A stretch of 64,000 nucleotides of DNA from Pukyongia salina (GCF_002966125.1 NZ_CP027062.1:124001-188000), one strand, 5' to 3'. Counted from the stretch's first letter, positions 54,000-63,797 are shown. Made by a program: numbers and translations. The notes: generated by a model not told the origin, from the sequence alone.

Positions 54000-55067
54000 A
54001 TGAAAACTGTTTTTCTCGAATCGCATAACATCAAGAATAAGTACTCCGGGTTCGGGCAGTTTAACTACCACCTCATTAAAGGATTGGCAAGTGTAAAACC
54101 TGCCGACCTCGATATAGTGCTGCATGCTAAGGACACCGATTCGCTACGAAGCGAATTCGGTGAGGTTTTCAGGTATAAAAAATACCGATCCATTACAAGG
54201 CATAAACCTTTCAGAATAAAAAAGAGATACAACCTCTGGCATTGTTTGAATCAGAATATAAAGATCGAACCCTTTCATGAGATCCCCTACCTTCTTACGG
54301 TTCATGACATCCATTTTATCACGGAGGGCAGCGAAGGCCTGCAGGAAAAATTAAAAGGGAAGTTCAGGGAAAAACTAGATCGGGTTAGCGCAATAACTTA
54401 TATTTCTGAATTCGCTAAAAAGGACTGCCACGCACATTTTGATGTCCCGGATGTACCGGAATTTGTGATCTACAACGGCAATACCATCACCGATACATCC
54501 ATCCCGGAAGACTACAGTCCGCCAACCTTTCCCGAAAAACCTTTCCTCTACTCCATTGGCGACTTCAGCCCCAGAAAGAATTTTAAAACCCTGGTTGCCA
54601 TGCTAACACACTTACCCGATTACAATCTGGTGCTTTCGGGTAGCGACCACTCTGTGTACGCCAGTGAACTGCGACAAATGGTACGAGAACTCAATCTAGA
54701 AAACAGGGTCTTACTTACGGGGAAGGTGGAGGACACCGAAAAGAAATTCTACCTTAAACATTGCGAAGCATTTGTCTTTCCCTCCCATCGTGAAGGATTT
54801 GGTATACCGCCCATAGAGGCGATGCGTTTTGGCAAACCTGTTTTTATATCAAACAACACTTCCTTACCCGAAATTGGCGGAGAACATGCTTTTTACTGGG
54901 ATCATTACGAACCGGAATACATGAAGGATGTTTTTATGAAAGGCATGCACGATTTTCATGAAAACAGGGCATTTTATGAAGAATGGTATATCCAAAGGGC
55001 AAAGTCGTTCAACTGGACCAATACTGCTCGCGAATATCTGAAGGTATATCAGCAGATTTTATCCTAA
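54000..55067 (+). CDS. Glycosyltransferase family 1/4
   Basis: A 355-residue GT-B enzyme. The N-terminal acceptor domain (HNIKNKYSGFGQFNYHLIKG; PYLLTVHDIHFITEG) is followed by the nucleotide-sugar domain with SIGDFSPRKNFKTLVAMLTH, RVLLTGKVEDTEKKFYLKHC and the E-x7-E motif in FPSHREGFGIPPIEAMRFGK. Retaining mechanism by family. It follows the GT2 gene by 17 bases and precedes another GT2 gene by 9 bases. Confidence 0.92.
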   Translation: MKTVFLESHNIKNKYSGFGQFNYHLIKGLASVKPADLDIVLHAKDTDSLRSEFGEVFRYKKYRSITRHKPFRIKKRYNLWHCLNQNIKIEPFHEIPYLLTVHDIHFITEGSEGLQEKLKGKFREKLDRVSAITYISEFAKKDCHAHFDVPDVPEFVIYNGNTITDTSIPEDYSPPTFPEKPFLYSIGDFSPRKNFKTLVAMLTHLPDYNLVLSGSDHSVYASELRQMVRELNLENRVLLTGKVEDTEKKFYLKHCEAFVFPSHREGFGIPPIEAMRFGKPVFISNNTSLPEIGGEHAFYWDHYEPEYMKDVFMKGMHDFHENRAFYEEWYIQRAKSFNWTNTAREYLKVYQQILS

Positions 55068-55076
55068 GTTTGCATC

Positions 55077-55988
55077 ATGGTAGACGTAGCCGTGATCCTC
55101 ATTAATTATAATGCTTCAGATTTTACCCTGAAATGCGTGACTTCGGTTATAGAGAAGACCGGAGAGGGAACCAGCTACCAGATTATTGTAACCGATAATA
55201 ATTCGGAGCTAGACGATTACAGGAATTTAAAACAGAACTTTCCATCCGATCCACGATGTACTCTTGTTCGATCTAATCTAAATACCGGTTTTGGCGGTGG
55301 GAATATGTACGGAGCGGCTCATGCTAACGCCCGTTTCTTGCTGTTCTTAAACAATGATGCACTGCTGCTCAATGACTGCCTTAGCGTCTTGAAAGACTTT
55401 ATGGACTCCCATCCGGATGTAGGCGTCTGTACGGCACAAAATTTTAACGAACATGAGGAGCTGGTCCCTTCTTTCGACCATAATAAGGGAATAAGAAGGT
55501 TACTTTTTGGAAGAGGTTTCCTGGAGAAATCCAATCCCGCCCGATATCCTCACAGAAAAATAGACTATAGTGAACCTGTAGAGGTGGATTGGGTAAATGG
55601 TGCCTTTTTATTTTTCAGAAAGGAAGCCTTTGATGCGATCCATGGATTCGATACCAGGATCTTTCTCTATTGGGAAGAGATGGACTTGTGTTACCGTTTG
55701 AAACAGATGGGTTATAAGACCATGTTGGTTCCACAAGCTCGTATTTTGCACTACCAGGGTGTGAGTATAGGGAGTTCTAAGGAGATCAACAAAGAAGCGT
55801 ACAGATCGTACCTCTATGTAGTGCGGAAAAATTTTGGATTTCTGAAGTTTCTGTTCATTAAGATCTATCTGCTCATTGTACTTTTGCTAAAACCAAAGAA
55901 GTGGTATTTGCTTGGCACCATTCTGAAAGGCGGCTGGATGAAGGGATCACTGGCTTATAAACAAAAAGAACGCTATTATGAAGGCTGA
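55077..55988 (+). CDS. Glycosyltransferase family 2 (rhamnosyltransferase-like)
   Basis: A 303-residue GT-A enzyme of the dTDP-rhamnosyl/WbbL type: VAVILINYNASDFTLKCVTS, IIVTDNNSELDDYRNLKQNF, RFLLFLNNDALLLNDCLSVL, VDWVNGAFLFFRKEAFDAIH and FLYWEEMDLCYRLKQMGYKT. The last motif (ED/EMD) is typical of rhamnosyltransferases, but the donor is not proven. A hydrophobic C-terminal helix (LKFLFIKIYLLIVLLL) may associate with the membrane. Its last 11 bases overlap the Sua5-type gene. Confidence 0.9.
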   Translation: MVDVAVILINYNASDFTLKCVTSVIEKTGEGTSYQIIVTDNNSELDDYRNLKQNFPSDPRCTLVRSNLNTGFGGGNMYGAAHANARFLLFLNNDALLLNDCLSVLKDFMDSHPDVGVCTAQNFNEHEELVPSFDHNKGIRRLLFGRGFLEKSNPARYPHRKIDYSEPVEVDWVNGAFLFFRKEAFDAIHGFDTRIFLYWEEMDLCYRLKQMGYKTMLVPQARILHYQGVSIGSSKEINKEAYRSYLYVVRKNFGFLKFLFIKIYLLIVLLLKPKKWYLLGTILKGGWMKGSLAYKQKERYYEG

Positions 55989-56538
55989 AATTGACAGTGC
56001 TCTTACTGTTTTAAAAAAAGGAGGGATAATCCTTTACCCCACAGACACCGTTTGGGGGATTGGATGCGACGCAACAAATTCGGAGGCAATTGAAAAGATC
56101 TATGCTCTGAAATCGCGGCACGAGAGTAAATCCCTTATTTGTCTTGTTTCAGATTTCAAAATGTTAAATCAGTATGTAGAACAAATCCCCGAAGTTGCCT
56201 ATGATATCCTGAAATATGCGGCCTCCCCTACCACGATCGTGTACGACGACCCCATCCGTGTTGCCGAAAATCTGATCGCCGCCGATAACACACTTGCCAT
56301 CCGGGTGGTACAGGACGATTTTTGCAAGCAATTGATAGGGAGATTGAAAAGGCCCATTGTTTCAACCTCCGCTAATATTAGCGGGCAACCCACACCCGCA
56401 ACTTTTTCCGAAATTTCTAAAGAAGTAAAAGAAGGCGTTGACCATATCGTTAACTGGGGCCGGAATAAAGGCGCTTCCAAACCATCGGCAATAATCCGCC
56501 TAACGAAAGATGGCCAGGTGGAGATCATTAGAAAATAA
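55978..56538 (+). CDS. Threonylcarbamoyl-AMP synthase (Sua5/YrdC/TsaC family)
   Basis: Makes threonylcarbamoyl-AMP from threonine, bicarbonate and ATP for the t6A37 modification of tRNA. A 186-residue single YrdC domain: GGIILYPTDTVWGIGCDATN, IYALKSRHESKSLICLVSDF, SPTTIVYDD and PIVSTSANISGQPTPATFSE. The start overlaps the last glycosyltransferase gene by 11 bases, so this housekeeping gene is expressed from the glycan transcript. Confidence 0.93.
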   Translation: MKAEIDSALTVLKKGGIILYPTDTVWGIGCDATNSEAIEKIYALKSRHESKSLICLVSDFKMLNQYVEQIPEVAYDILKYAASPTTIVYDDPIRVAENLIAADNTLAIRVVQDDFCKQLIGRLKRPIVSTSANISGQPTPATFSEISKEVKEGVDHIVNWGRNKGASKPSAIIRLTKDGQVEIIRK

Positions 56539-56548
56539 CCTGGCTTAC

Positions 56549-56580
56549 TTTGGCTACACAAGGCCTAAATCGTACCTTTG
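56549..56580 (+). promoter_or_regulatory. Promoter of the CCA-adding enzyme gene (TTTG-N20-TACCTTTG)
   Basis: TTTG at 56549-56552, exactly 20 bases, then TACCTTTG at 56573-56580: a complete match to the Bacteroidetes consensus. The gene starts 19 bases later at 56599, and the longer upstream frame is thereby excluded since it begins inside the -7 element. Confidence 0.7.
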
Positions 56581-56598
56581 CCAAAGTTTTTACCGGCT

Positions 56599-58026
56599 AT
56601 GAAAAAGCAATTTCCAAATGCACTTAAGGACCCAATATTCAGGGTGATCTCCAGGGCTGCTTCCAAGCTAGATCTGGAAACTTATGTGATTGGTGGATAT
56701 GTGCGCGACTACCTTTTAAATAGAGGCGAGTCTAAAGACATAGATGTGGTAGCCGTGGGAAGTGGTATCGATCTGGCGAACAAAGTATCGAAACTACTTC
56801 CGGGAAAACCGAAGGTAGTGATCTATAAAACCTACGGAACTGCAATGCTGAAATCTGCAGGCATCGAACTGGAGTTTGTAGGTGCACGAAAAGAAAGCTA
56901 CAGCGAAGACAGTCGGAACCCTTCGGTGGAATACGGTAGCCTGGAAGATGATCAGAATCGGCGGGATTTCACCATAAACGCCCTTGCGTTGAGTTTGAAC
57001 GAATCTGACTACGGGAATTTACTCGACCCGTTTAACGGCTTTGAGGATCTTCAGAAAAAAATAATAAGAACTCCCTTAGACCCCGACATAACCTATAGCG
57101 ACGACCCTTTGCGAATGCTGCGGGCGATCCGCTTTGCGACACAACTCAATTTTCAAATAGAACAGCAATCCCTCGATGCGATCGGCAGGAACGCCACAAG
57201 GATCGAAATCATCTCCAGGGAACGTATTATTGATGAGATCAATAAGATCCTGATGGCCGATCAACCTTCCAAAGGTTTCGCGCTGCTTCATAAAACCGGG
57301 TTATTGCCACTTATTTTCCCCGAACTTGTTGCGTTACAGGGTATAGAAGAAATAGAAGGTCAGCGACATAAAGATAATTTCTGGCATACGCTGGAAGTGG
57401 TAGATAATATTGCCAAAACCACCGATAATCTCTGGCTGCGGTGGGCCGCGCTCTTACACGACATCGGTAAAGCCCCTACGAAAAGATTTGATAAAAAGGT
57501 GGGCTGGACCTTTCATGCCCATGAATTTGTGGGATCGAAAATGGTATATAAGCTCTTTAAACGGATGAAGATGCCACTGAACGAACACTTGAAATTTGTT
57601 CAAAAGATGGTATTGATGAGTTCCCGCCCTATCGTTCTGGCTACCGATGTAACCGATAGTGCCGTACGAAGACTGGTGTTCGACGCCGGCGACCATGTGG
57701 ACGACTTGATGACCCTTTGCGAAGCCGATATCACCACTAAGAATCCTAAAAAGGTAAAACGCTACCGCGACAATTTCAGGAAGGTGAGAGAGAAGATTGT
57801 GGAAGTGGAGGAAAGAGACCATATCCGCAACTTTCAGCCGCCTGTGAGTGGGGAGGAGATCATGAGAACCTTCGGACTTAAACCATCCAGGGAGATAGGT
57901 ATTATAAAAGAAGCGATCAAGGAAGCCATACTGGAGGGAGATATTCCCAACGAATATGAAGCTGCCAAGAATTATATGCTTAAAAAAGGCAAAGAGATCG
58001 GCTTAGAAGTAAAGAACCAACAGTAA
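56599..58026 (+). CDS. CCA tRNA nucleotidyltransferase with HD domain
   Basis: A 475-residue class II nucleotidyltransferase. The head domain has [20 protein letters not shown] and [14 protein letters not shown] (catalytic Asp pair), then [14 protein letters not shown] and [17 protein letters not shown]; a C-terminal HD phosphohydrolase domain shows [13 protein letters not shown]. It adds or repairs the 3' CCA end of tRNAs; the HD part may have phosphatase or phosphodiesterase activity. The ATG at 56599 ([17 protein letters not shown]) is preferred over the TTG at 56578. Confidence 0.93.
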   Translation: MKKQFPNALKDPIFRVISRAASKLDLETYVIGGYVRDYLLNRGESKDIDVVAVGSGIDLANKVSKLLPGKPKVVIYKTYGTAMLKSAGIELEFVGARKESYSEDSRNPSVEYGSLEDDQNRRDFTINALALSLNESDYGNLLDPFNGFEDLQKKIIRTPLDPDITYSDDPLRMLRAIRFATQLNFQIEQQSLDAIGRNATRIEIISRERIIDEINKILMADQPSKGFALLHKTGLLPLIFPELVALQGIEEIEGQRHKDNFWHTLEVVDNIAKTTDNLWLRWAALLHDIGKAPTKRFDKKVGWTFHAHEFVGSKMVYKLFKRMKMPLNEHLKFVQKMVLMSSRPIVLATDVTDSAVRRLVFDAGDHVDDLMTLCEADITTKNPKKVKRYRDNFRKVREKIVEVEERDHIRNFQPPVSGEEIMRTFGLKPSREIGIIKEAIKEAILEGDIPNEYEAAKNYMLKKGKEIGLEVKNQQ

Positions 58027-58051
58027 GCGAGGAGTGATCCAGAGCGAACTG

Positions 58052-58083
58052 TTTGTAGAAATATTGTAATGGGTATAATTTCG
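58052..58083 (+). promoter_or_regulatory. Putative promoter of the heme A synthase gene
   Basis: TTTG at 58052-58055, 20 bases, then TAATTTCG at 58076-58083, two mismatches at most to TAnnTTTG. It lies 25 bases before the ATG at 58108. Confidence 0.4.
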
Positions 58084-58107
58084 AAATCTTAAACCCCAAT
58101 TTGTGTT

Positions 58108-59121
58108 ATGAAGGATAACAGGCAAGTAATAAACTGGCTTTTAATAGGATGTGTCTTAATCTTTATAATGGTGATCGTTGGTGGCATTACGCGTCTTACT
58201 CATTCCGGCCTATCAATCTCAAATTACAAATTAATATCCGGTACCATTCCACCCATGAACGAAATTGAATGGAACGAAGCCTTCGATCTCTATAAGCAAT
58301 ATCCGGAATACCAGAAACTCAATTACAACATGACCCTGGAAGAATTCAAGGATATCTATTTCTGGGAATGGATTCATAGGGTGATAGGTCGTTTTATCGG
58401 GATAGTCTTTATCGTGCCGTTTCTCTATTTTCTCTTCAGAAAAAAACTTAGCAGAACAACCGTAAAAAAATGCCTCGTTTTACTGTTCCTGGGTGGGTTT
58501 CAAGGATTCCTGGGCTGGTATATGGTGAAAAGTGGGCTGGTGGATCGCCCGGATGTGAGTCATTACCGCCTTGCAATGCACTTGGGTACTGCCTTTCTCA
58601 CCTTTGCTTTTACCTTGTGGGTGGCCTTGGATCTTATATATCCGGATAGGAAAGCCATCGACAAGTCGTTTCGTAATTTCATCCGCCTGGGCTATATCTT
58701 ACTGGTGGTTCAGATCATCTGGGGAGCATTTGTGGCGGGCCTTGATGCCGGGTGGATCCACAATAGCTGGCCGCTGATGAGTGACGGAAAACTCATCCAC
58801 GAAACTGTAACCATCGAACAATCCCCGGTTTGGCGCAATTTTGTGGAAGGGAAAAGCGGGGTGCAATTTGTTCATAGGTACCTGGCATATATCGTGGTAG
58901 GATTTATACTTGCAATTTGGTATAAAGCGAGAAAGAGAGATCTCACCGGGATTCAGAAAAAAGGAATTAACTGGCTGGTAGGGCTGGTGATCATACAGTT
59001 CGCCCTAGGGGTTTTCACCCTAATTCTCCAGGTTCCGGTTTGGCTGGGAGTGATGCACCAGGTGGTGGCGTTTTTCCTACTGGCTGCGATGACATTTACC
59101 TTACACAGATTCAGCAAATAG
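58108..59121 (+). CDS. ctaA: Heme A synthase (COX15/CtaA family)
   Basis: Oxidises the C8 methyl of heme O to give heme A for aa3-type cytochrome oxidases. A 337-residue membrane protein with eight predicted helices. The N-terminus has LIFIMVIVGGITRLTHSGLS, followed by FWEWIHRVIGRFIGIVFIVP (heme His), DVSHYRLAMHLGTAFLTFAF, VQFVHRYLAYIVVGFILAIW and LGVMHQVVAFFLLAAMTFTL, giving the expected conserved His residues. It is a single gene unit here; no oxidase subunits are adjacent. Confidence 0.95.
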   Translation: MKDNRQVINWLLIGCVLIFIMVIVGGITRLTHSGLSISNYKLISGTIPPMNEIEWNEAFDLYKQYPEYQKLNYNMTLEEFKDIYFWEWIHRVIGRFIGIVFIVPFLYFLFRKKLSRTTVKKCLVLLFLGGFQGFLGWYMVKSGLVDRPDVSHYRLAMHLGTAFLTFAFTLWVALDLIYPDRKAIDKSFRNFIRLGYILLVVQIIWGAFVAGLDAGWIHNSWPLMSDGKLIHETVTIEQSPVWRNFVEGKSGVQFVHRYLAYIVVGFILAIWYKARKRDLTGIQKKGINWLVGLVIIQFALGVFTLILQVPVWLGVMHQVVAFFLLAAMTFTLHRFSK

Positions 59122-59133
59122 GACAGAAAAAAG

Positions 59134-59141
59134 TATCTTTG
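59134..59141 (+). promoter_or_regulatory. Putative -7 element of the pRiA4b ORF-3-like gene
   Basis: TATCTTTG matches TAnnTTTG, 20 bases before the ATG at 59162. No TTG is seen at -33. Confidence 0.4.
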
Positions 59142-59161
59142 CCATTCAAAGTTTAGTTAGA

Positions 59162-59674
59162 ATGATCTACCGATTTAGAGTTATACTCGACACCCACGAA
59201 GATGTTTTCAGAGATATTGAGATTGAAGCCACAAGTACTTTTGAAGATTTTCACAATGCCATTACCCAGTCTTTTGGATTTGGCGGCCAGGAAATGGCTT
59301 CTTTTTATGTAAGCAACGAACTTTGGGACCAGGGTGAGGAGATCTCCTTATTCGACATGAGCGAAAAACCCGGAGAGGTTATGGTCATGGCAGAAACCAG
59401 CCTGGAGTCTCTGATAAACGAGGATCAGACACGCCTCATTTACGTCTACGACTTCTTGAGTATGTGGACCTTCCTGGTAGAACTGGCCGAAATAGCCGAA
59501 GCGGAAGAAGGCCGGGCCTACCCTAACCTCATGTTCGCTCACGGACAGATCCCCGAAGAAGCCCCCGAAAAAGAATTCATTGCAGACGACTCCGAAGATG
59601 AGGACTCGCAGGACGAATTGGGATTCGACCCGGAGGACTTTGACAACCTGGATTTCGATGCAAATTGGAATTAA
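59162..59674 (+). CDS. pRiA4b ORF-3-like protein
   Basis: A 170-residue protein with the plasmid pRiA4b ORF-3 fold: YRFRVILDTHEDVFRDIEIE, FEDFHNAITQSFGFGGQEMA and YVYDFLSMWTFLVELAEIAE. The C-terminus is highly acidic (DDSEDEDSQDELGFDPEDFD). Despite the plasmid-derived family name this is a common chromosomal protein in Bacteroidetes and nothing nearby suggests a plasmid or insertion sequence. Function unknown. Confidence 0.85.
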   Translation: MIYRFRVILDTHEDVFRDIEIEATSTFEDFHNAITQSFGFGGQEMASFYVSNELWDQGEEISLFDMSEKPGEVMVMAETSLESLINEDQTRLIYVYDFLSMWTFLVELAEIAEAEEGRAYPNLMFAHGQIPEEAPEKEFIADDSEDEDSQDELGFDPEDFDNLDFDANWN

Positions 59675-59724
59675 GCCGAATTTACTTCAGAATAAAAATT
59701 ACCACTTAAACTTATAATAGCCCT

Positions 59725-60783
59725 ATGATCAACTTATACAATGCGCATATCGCTTCCTTGTCTATTCACCGTGTAGGAAATAAAAGCAGAAATGAAGGGA
59801 TCCTTCTTTCCGAAACAGCCCATGAAGCGGATGACGAACTCACGCCTTTATTAAAAGAATTTTTTCTGAAGCCGTTTCGCGATAAGGAAGAGAATTACTT
59901 TCAGTTCTCGCATGATACCGACCTGGAATTTCACGAATTGTATAAGCTGGTTTCCGAAATTTTTGCAGCTCCCGATAATGCTCACGAGTTTAGTAGAAAG
60001 ATCGCTCGATACCTGTTCGATCAATCCACCCACCCTCACATTAAAAGTGGCGAGGTGTATGTGGCCTACCTGGAAGGCCTTCAGATAGACAATGAGAAGG
60101 TGGATGGAATTGGCATCTTCAAATCGGAACTAAAACAGGATTTCCTGCAGTTTTCAGAAAAAGAAAACCAACTGATCGCGAATCTTGAACAGGGAATTAA
60201 TTTGAACAAACTCGATAAAGGAGCGCTAATTTTCAATGTGAAAAAGGAGGAAGGCTATAAAATATTATCCGTAGACAGCAACCGCTACGATGCCCGCTAT
60301 TGGCTGGAAAGTTTCCTGGGTGTAGATGCTTTCGAGGATGAGAATTTCTTTACTAAGAAATATCTGAAATTCTGCCAGGATTTTGCCAAGGATGTTGTCC
60401 TGCCTGCCGAGGACAAGAAAGAAGAAGTACTTTTTATGAACCGGGCCGTGAACCATTTTGCCAAAAATGATCAGTTTGAAGAAACTGCCTTCGTAAATGA
60501 GGTAATCGATAACCCGGATCTTATTCCCGAGTTCAGGCACTACAAAACAGAGCGAGCACCTAAGTATAGTATCGAGGACCTAACCACCTTCCCTATTGCG
60601 AACACTGCGGTTACTGCAGCCCGTAAAAAGATCAGGAATGTGATCAATCTCGATACGAATATTCAGATAAAAATGGATTTTATCAATCCAGAGAGCGCCG
60701 AACGATTTGTAGAGAAGGGTTGGGATGAAGAAAAACAAATGTACTACTACCTGGTGTACTTCAACCAGGAGCAGAAGTCGTAA
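59725..60783 (+). CDS. Nucleoid-associated protein (NdpA/YejK family)
   Basis: A 352-residue protein with the NdpA-type pattern: INLYNAHIASLSIHRVGNKS at the start, HIKSGEVYVAYLEGLQIDNE, ALIFNVKKEEGYKILSVDSN and DARYWLESFLGVDAFEDENF, ending with the RFVEKGWDEEKQMYYYLVYF stretch. Homologues bind DNA and localise to the nucleoid; the cellular role is not defined. Convergent with the PagL-like gene, 4 bases apart. Confidence 0.88.
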   Translation: MINLYNAHIASLSIHRVGNKSRNEGILLSETAHEADDELTPLLKEFFLKPFRDKEENYFQFSHDTDLEFHELYKLVSEIFAAPDNAHEFSRKIARYLFDQSTHPHIKSGEVYVAYLEGLQIDNEKVDGIGIFKSELKQDFLQFSEKENQLIANLEQGINLNKLDKGALIFNVKKEEGYKILSVDSNRYDARYWLESFLGVDAFEDENFFTKKYLKFCQDFAKDVVLPAEDKKEEVLFMNRAVNHFAKNDQFEETAFVNEVIDNPDLIPEFRHYKTERAPKYSIEDLTTFPIANTAVTAARKKIRNVINLDTNIQIKMDFINPESAERFVEKGWDEEKQMYYYLVYFNQEQKS

Positions 60784-60787
60784 TATT

Positions 60788-61885
60788 CTAAAATCGATAC
60801 CCTAGCCTGAAATCGAAAAAATCGGCCACATGGCCGTGGGCTTTCAAGTTCATCCCGGCAAATAAATGTTTGGTAAAGCTGTAGCTTAATCCGTAACGCT
60901 GATAAAAATCATCTGTATTCCTGAACGGTTTGTAGTAGTATACACCAATTACCTGGCTAAAGGTTACTTTTCCAAGCCAGAATTCGTGGCCGAAAAGCCC
61001 TGCCCCCTGCAAGTAAGAATCATCCGAACCCGCAACTTGTAATTGTTCCTTTCGGGAAAGGTCGAAGATCCATTCGGTCCCGAAGGTAAGTGCACTTCGC
61101 CCTCCTATCCATCTGCTGTAATTACCTGAAAACCCGAACACATAGAATTTATCCTTATCACCAACGGTGGCATTACTCCAGCCTGAGAAATGAACGATAG
61201 AGATCCTTTTTCGTTCCTCAGGTGGTTTTCGATCGTGATTTTTCGATGGTTCGGGAAAGGTGACCGCCGATAAACTGGTATTCAGCCCCAGGCTTAGGGA
61301 AGGAAAATTCAATCCTTTATTCGGGGTACTATTGCCTCCATTGGAAATATGGTTGTATTTAGCGGCAAAACGCATATTCAGATAATCGTTGATACGATAA
61401 TTTATCCCTGCCCCAATCATTAGGAAAAATGCAAACTTAGTACTGTAAGAAAGGTTCAGCGGATTGGTAACCTCGTCGTATGGATCGCTAAGGAACACAC
61501 CTCCTAACCCAGCTCTAAAGAATAAATTCGTCCTTTTATGGGTTCTCATATAGGGTTCCAGGTACCCAACTGTGCTTATTCCGCTACCCAGTACGTCCGG
61601 GTTGTCCCAATTCCAATAGGCAACACTAACACCCACCCGGGGGAAACAATTACAAAAATCCCATGATCGCTTCGTGATGAGATGCTTACTGATGTCAATG
61701 GCGACCGACTTGGGGTAAGAATCGTTAAATTCTCTTAGAAACTCGCTATGTTTAAGAAGATAGGCATAATCGAAATTTATCCCGATTACCATTGGTTTTG
61801 ATTCAACGAAGGTAGTATCTTGCTGCGCATTAATAACAACGTTTGGGATAAAGAACAGAATCAGGATATAAATAAGCCGCTTCAT
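60788..61885 (-). CDS. Acyloxyacyl hydrolase / PagL-like lipid A deacylase
   Basis: A 365-residue outer-membrane beta-barrel protein with signal peptide (RLIYILILFFIPNVVINAQ). The central region FAAKYNHISNGGNSTPNKGL contains H179-I-S181, matching the His/Ser pair of the PagL catalytic triad in the typical HxSNG motif. PagL removes the 3-O acyl chain from lipid A. The protein is longer than PagL, with an additional barrel half (about 215-365), as in other Bacteroidetes members. Start chosen at the signal peptide ATG. Confidence 0.85.
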   Translation of the reverse strand: MKRLIYILILFFIPNVVINAQQDTTFVESKPMVIGINFDYAYLLKHSEFLREFNDSYPKSVAIDISKHLITKRSWDFCNCFPRVGVSVAYWNWDNPDVLGSGISTVGYLEPYMRTHKRTNLFFRAGLGGVFLSDPYDEVTNPLNLSYSTKFAFFLMIGAGINYRINDYLNMRFAAKYNHISNGGNSTPNKGLNFPSLSLGLNTSLSAVTFPEPSKNHDRKPPEERKRISIVHFSGWSNATVGDKDKFYVFGFSGNYSRWIGGRSALTFGTEWIFDLSRKEQLQVAGSDDSYLQGAGLFGHEFWLGKVTFSQVIGVYYYKPFRNTDDFYQRYGLSYSFTKHLFAGMNLKAHGHVADFFDFRLGYRF

Positions 61886-61985
61886 ATTACAAAAGTAAGG
61901 AGGAAGTGTGCTTTAATAAAAAACTGCTTGTAACAAATTCCTGCGCGATTCGTCATACTCATATCGAACAACCAAAATAACTTCT

Positions 61986-62885
61986 GTGAATACCATACTC
62001 ACCCTTAACAATCTAACCAAGAAGTTTGGCCCTCTTACAGCCGTTGATGATCTTTCTTTCAGTATTGAAAAAGGGAATGTCTATGGAATTCTTGGACCAA
62101 ATGGAAGCGGTAAATCCACTACGCTTGGAATCGTTTTGAACGTTGTAAATAAATCAAGCGGGAACTTTCACTGGTTCGACGGCTCCGATAGTACACACAA
62201 CGCCTTAAAGAAGGTTGGCGCCATCATTGAGCGTCCTAACTTTTATCCTTATATGACAGCCGTACAGAATCTGGCATTAGTATGTAAGATCAAAGGAGTT
62301 TCGGAGGATAAGATCGAAGAGAAACTTGAAATTGTGGGGTTAAAAGAACGGCAACACAGTAAATTCAGAACATTTTCACTGGGGATGAAACAGCGATTGG
62401 CCATAGCTTCGGCCTTACTGAACGACCCGGAGATCCTGATCCTGGACGAGCCAACTAACGGACTGGATCCACAAGGAATTCATCAAATTAGAGAGATCAT
62501 AACAAAAATTGCTTCGGAAGGAACCACCATTCTGCTCGCATCGCATTTACTGGACGAAGTAGAAAAAGTGTGTTCGCATGTGGTGATACTGAGGAAAGGT
62601 AAAAGCCTTTATACGGGGAGGGTGGATAATATGATCGCCAGCCATGGTTTCTTCGTTCTTCAGGCAGAAAATATGGAAGCTCTTGAGGCTGAATTGAAGT
62701 CGAACGATGCTTTTAATTCGATAAAAAAAGAAGGCGAGTCTTTTGTAGCCTACCTGAAGGAGCCTATGAGCGCTTCAGAATTCAATAAAGAGATGCATAC
62801 CAAAGGAATTAGCTTGTCTCATTTGGTAAAACGAAAAGAAAGTCTTGAAGAGCAATTCCTGGAAATCACTAAAAATCTCAACTAA
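61986..62885 (+). CDS. ABC transporter ATP-binding protein
   Basis: A 299-residue ATPase of the CcmA/NatA-like exporter type. Walker A GPNGSGKST (residues 37-45), signature FSLGMKQRLAIASAL (in place of LSGGQ), Walker B EILILDEPTNGLDP and the H-loop in LASHLLDEVEKVC. The C-terminal extension (about 220-299) is typical of this group. The start codon is GTG at 61986. It pairs with the permease gene that begins 2 bases downstream; cargo unknown. Confidence 0.92.
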   Translation: MNTILTLNNLTKKFGPLTAVDDLSFSIEKGNVYGILGPNGSGKSTTLGIVLNVVNKSSGNFHWFDGSDSTHNALKKVGAIIERPNFYPYMTAVQNLALVCKIKGVSEDKIEEKLEIVGLKERQHSKFRTFSLGMKQRLAIASALLNDPEILILDEPTNGLDPQGIHQIREIITKIASEGTTILLASHLLDEVEKVCSHVVILRKGKSLYTGRVDNMIASHGFFVLQAENMEALEAELKSNDAFNSIKKEGESFVAYLKEPMSASEFNKEMHTKGISLSHLVKRKESLEEQFLEITKNLN

Positions 62886-62887
62886 GC

Positions 62888-63733
62888 ATGCTACGATTAC
62901 TCAATATCGAATTACATAAGTTAAAGTACAACAAGACCGTAAAGGTAATTTCTATTGTTTATTTCGCATTGATATGTTGTGTGGCACTGCTGGTGTCTAT
63001 CGAATTCAATTTTGCCGGTGCGAAGATCAGGGTGGCCGATCAGGGCATTTTCAACTTTCCCTTTATCTGGCATTTCAATGCTTATATCGTTGCCTGGTTG
63101 AAAATTTTCTTTGCAGTGGTGATCGTATCAATAGTAGCGAACGAGTACAGTTATCGTACTCTCAAGCAAAACCTGATCGATGGACTTAGTAAAAAGGAAT
63201 TTCTGGCTTCCAAGTTTCTAACTGTGGTGCTCTTTAGTGCTGTATCCACCATCTTCCTATTCATTGTAACACTCATCCTGGGATTGATCTTTTCAGATTA
63301 TACAGAGGTTGGTATCGTTTTTAGTGACTTACAATATGTTGGAGCCTATTTCTTAAAATTACTGTGCTTCTTCAGTTTTTGTATGTTTCTGGCAATTTTG
63401 ATAAAACGGTCAGCTTTTGCCCTGGGCTTTCTGGTATTATGGCAGGTTATCGAAGGTGGTATTGCCCTGCTGTTTCAGATCATAAAGATTAGATCCAATG
63501 GAGAAATTAATCTTTTTGATTCTGTATATAATTTTTTTCCGCTGGATGCCATGTCCGATCTTATCGTTGAACCTTTTTCCCGCTTTGGGGCCGTGCAATC
63601 TGCGGCCAATCAACTAGGGGAAGGATTCGATAAAAGTTATGATGTACCCTGGTATTCCATTCTTATTACTATAGGTTGGACATTCATTTTCATCTTCTGG
63701 TCCTATCGAATCCTTAAAAGACGCGATTTATAA
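62888..63733 (+). CDS. ABC transporter permease (ABC-2 type)
   Basis: A 281-residue membrane protein with six hydrophobic segments: VISIVYFALICCVALLVSIE, IVAWLKIFFAVVIVSIVANE, TVVLFSAVSTIFLFIVTLIL, AYFLKLLCFFSFCMFLAILI, AFALGFLVLWQVIEGGIALL and YSILITIGWTFIFIFWSYRI. Typical of multi-domain ABC-2 exporters that work with the preceding ATPase. No substrate-binding protein is adjacent, in line with export. Confidence 0.9.
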   Translation: MLRLLNIELHKLKYNKTVKVISIVYFALICCVALLVSIEFNFAGAKIRVADQGIFNFPFIWHFNAYIVAWLKIFFAVVIVSIVANEYSYRTLKQNLIDGLSKKEFLASKFLTVVLFSAVSTIFLFIVTLILGLIFSDYTEVGIVFSDLQYVGAYFLKLLCFFSFCMFLAILIKRSAFALGFLVLWQVIEGGIALLFQIIKIRSNGEINLFDSVYNFFPLDAMSDLIVEPFSRFGAVQSAANQLGEGFDKSYDVPWYSILITIGWTFIFIFWSYRILKRRDL

Positions 63734-63797
63734 ATTAAGACTAATTGTAAGTCCCTGTAGGCTGCTACTCCCGATAATTAATTATCTTTAAAGTGGT

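Noticed and set aside
59162-59674. Plasmid or insertion-sequence remnant suggested by the pRiA4b family name
   Set aside because: No repeats, transposase or composition change surround it; the family is common on chromosomes.
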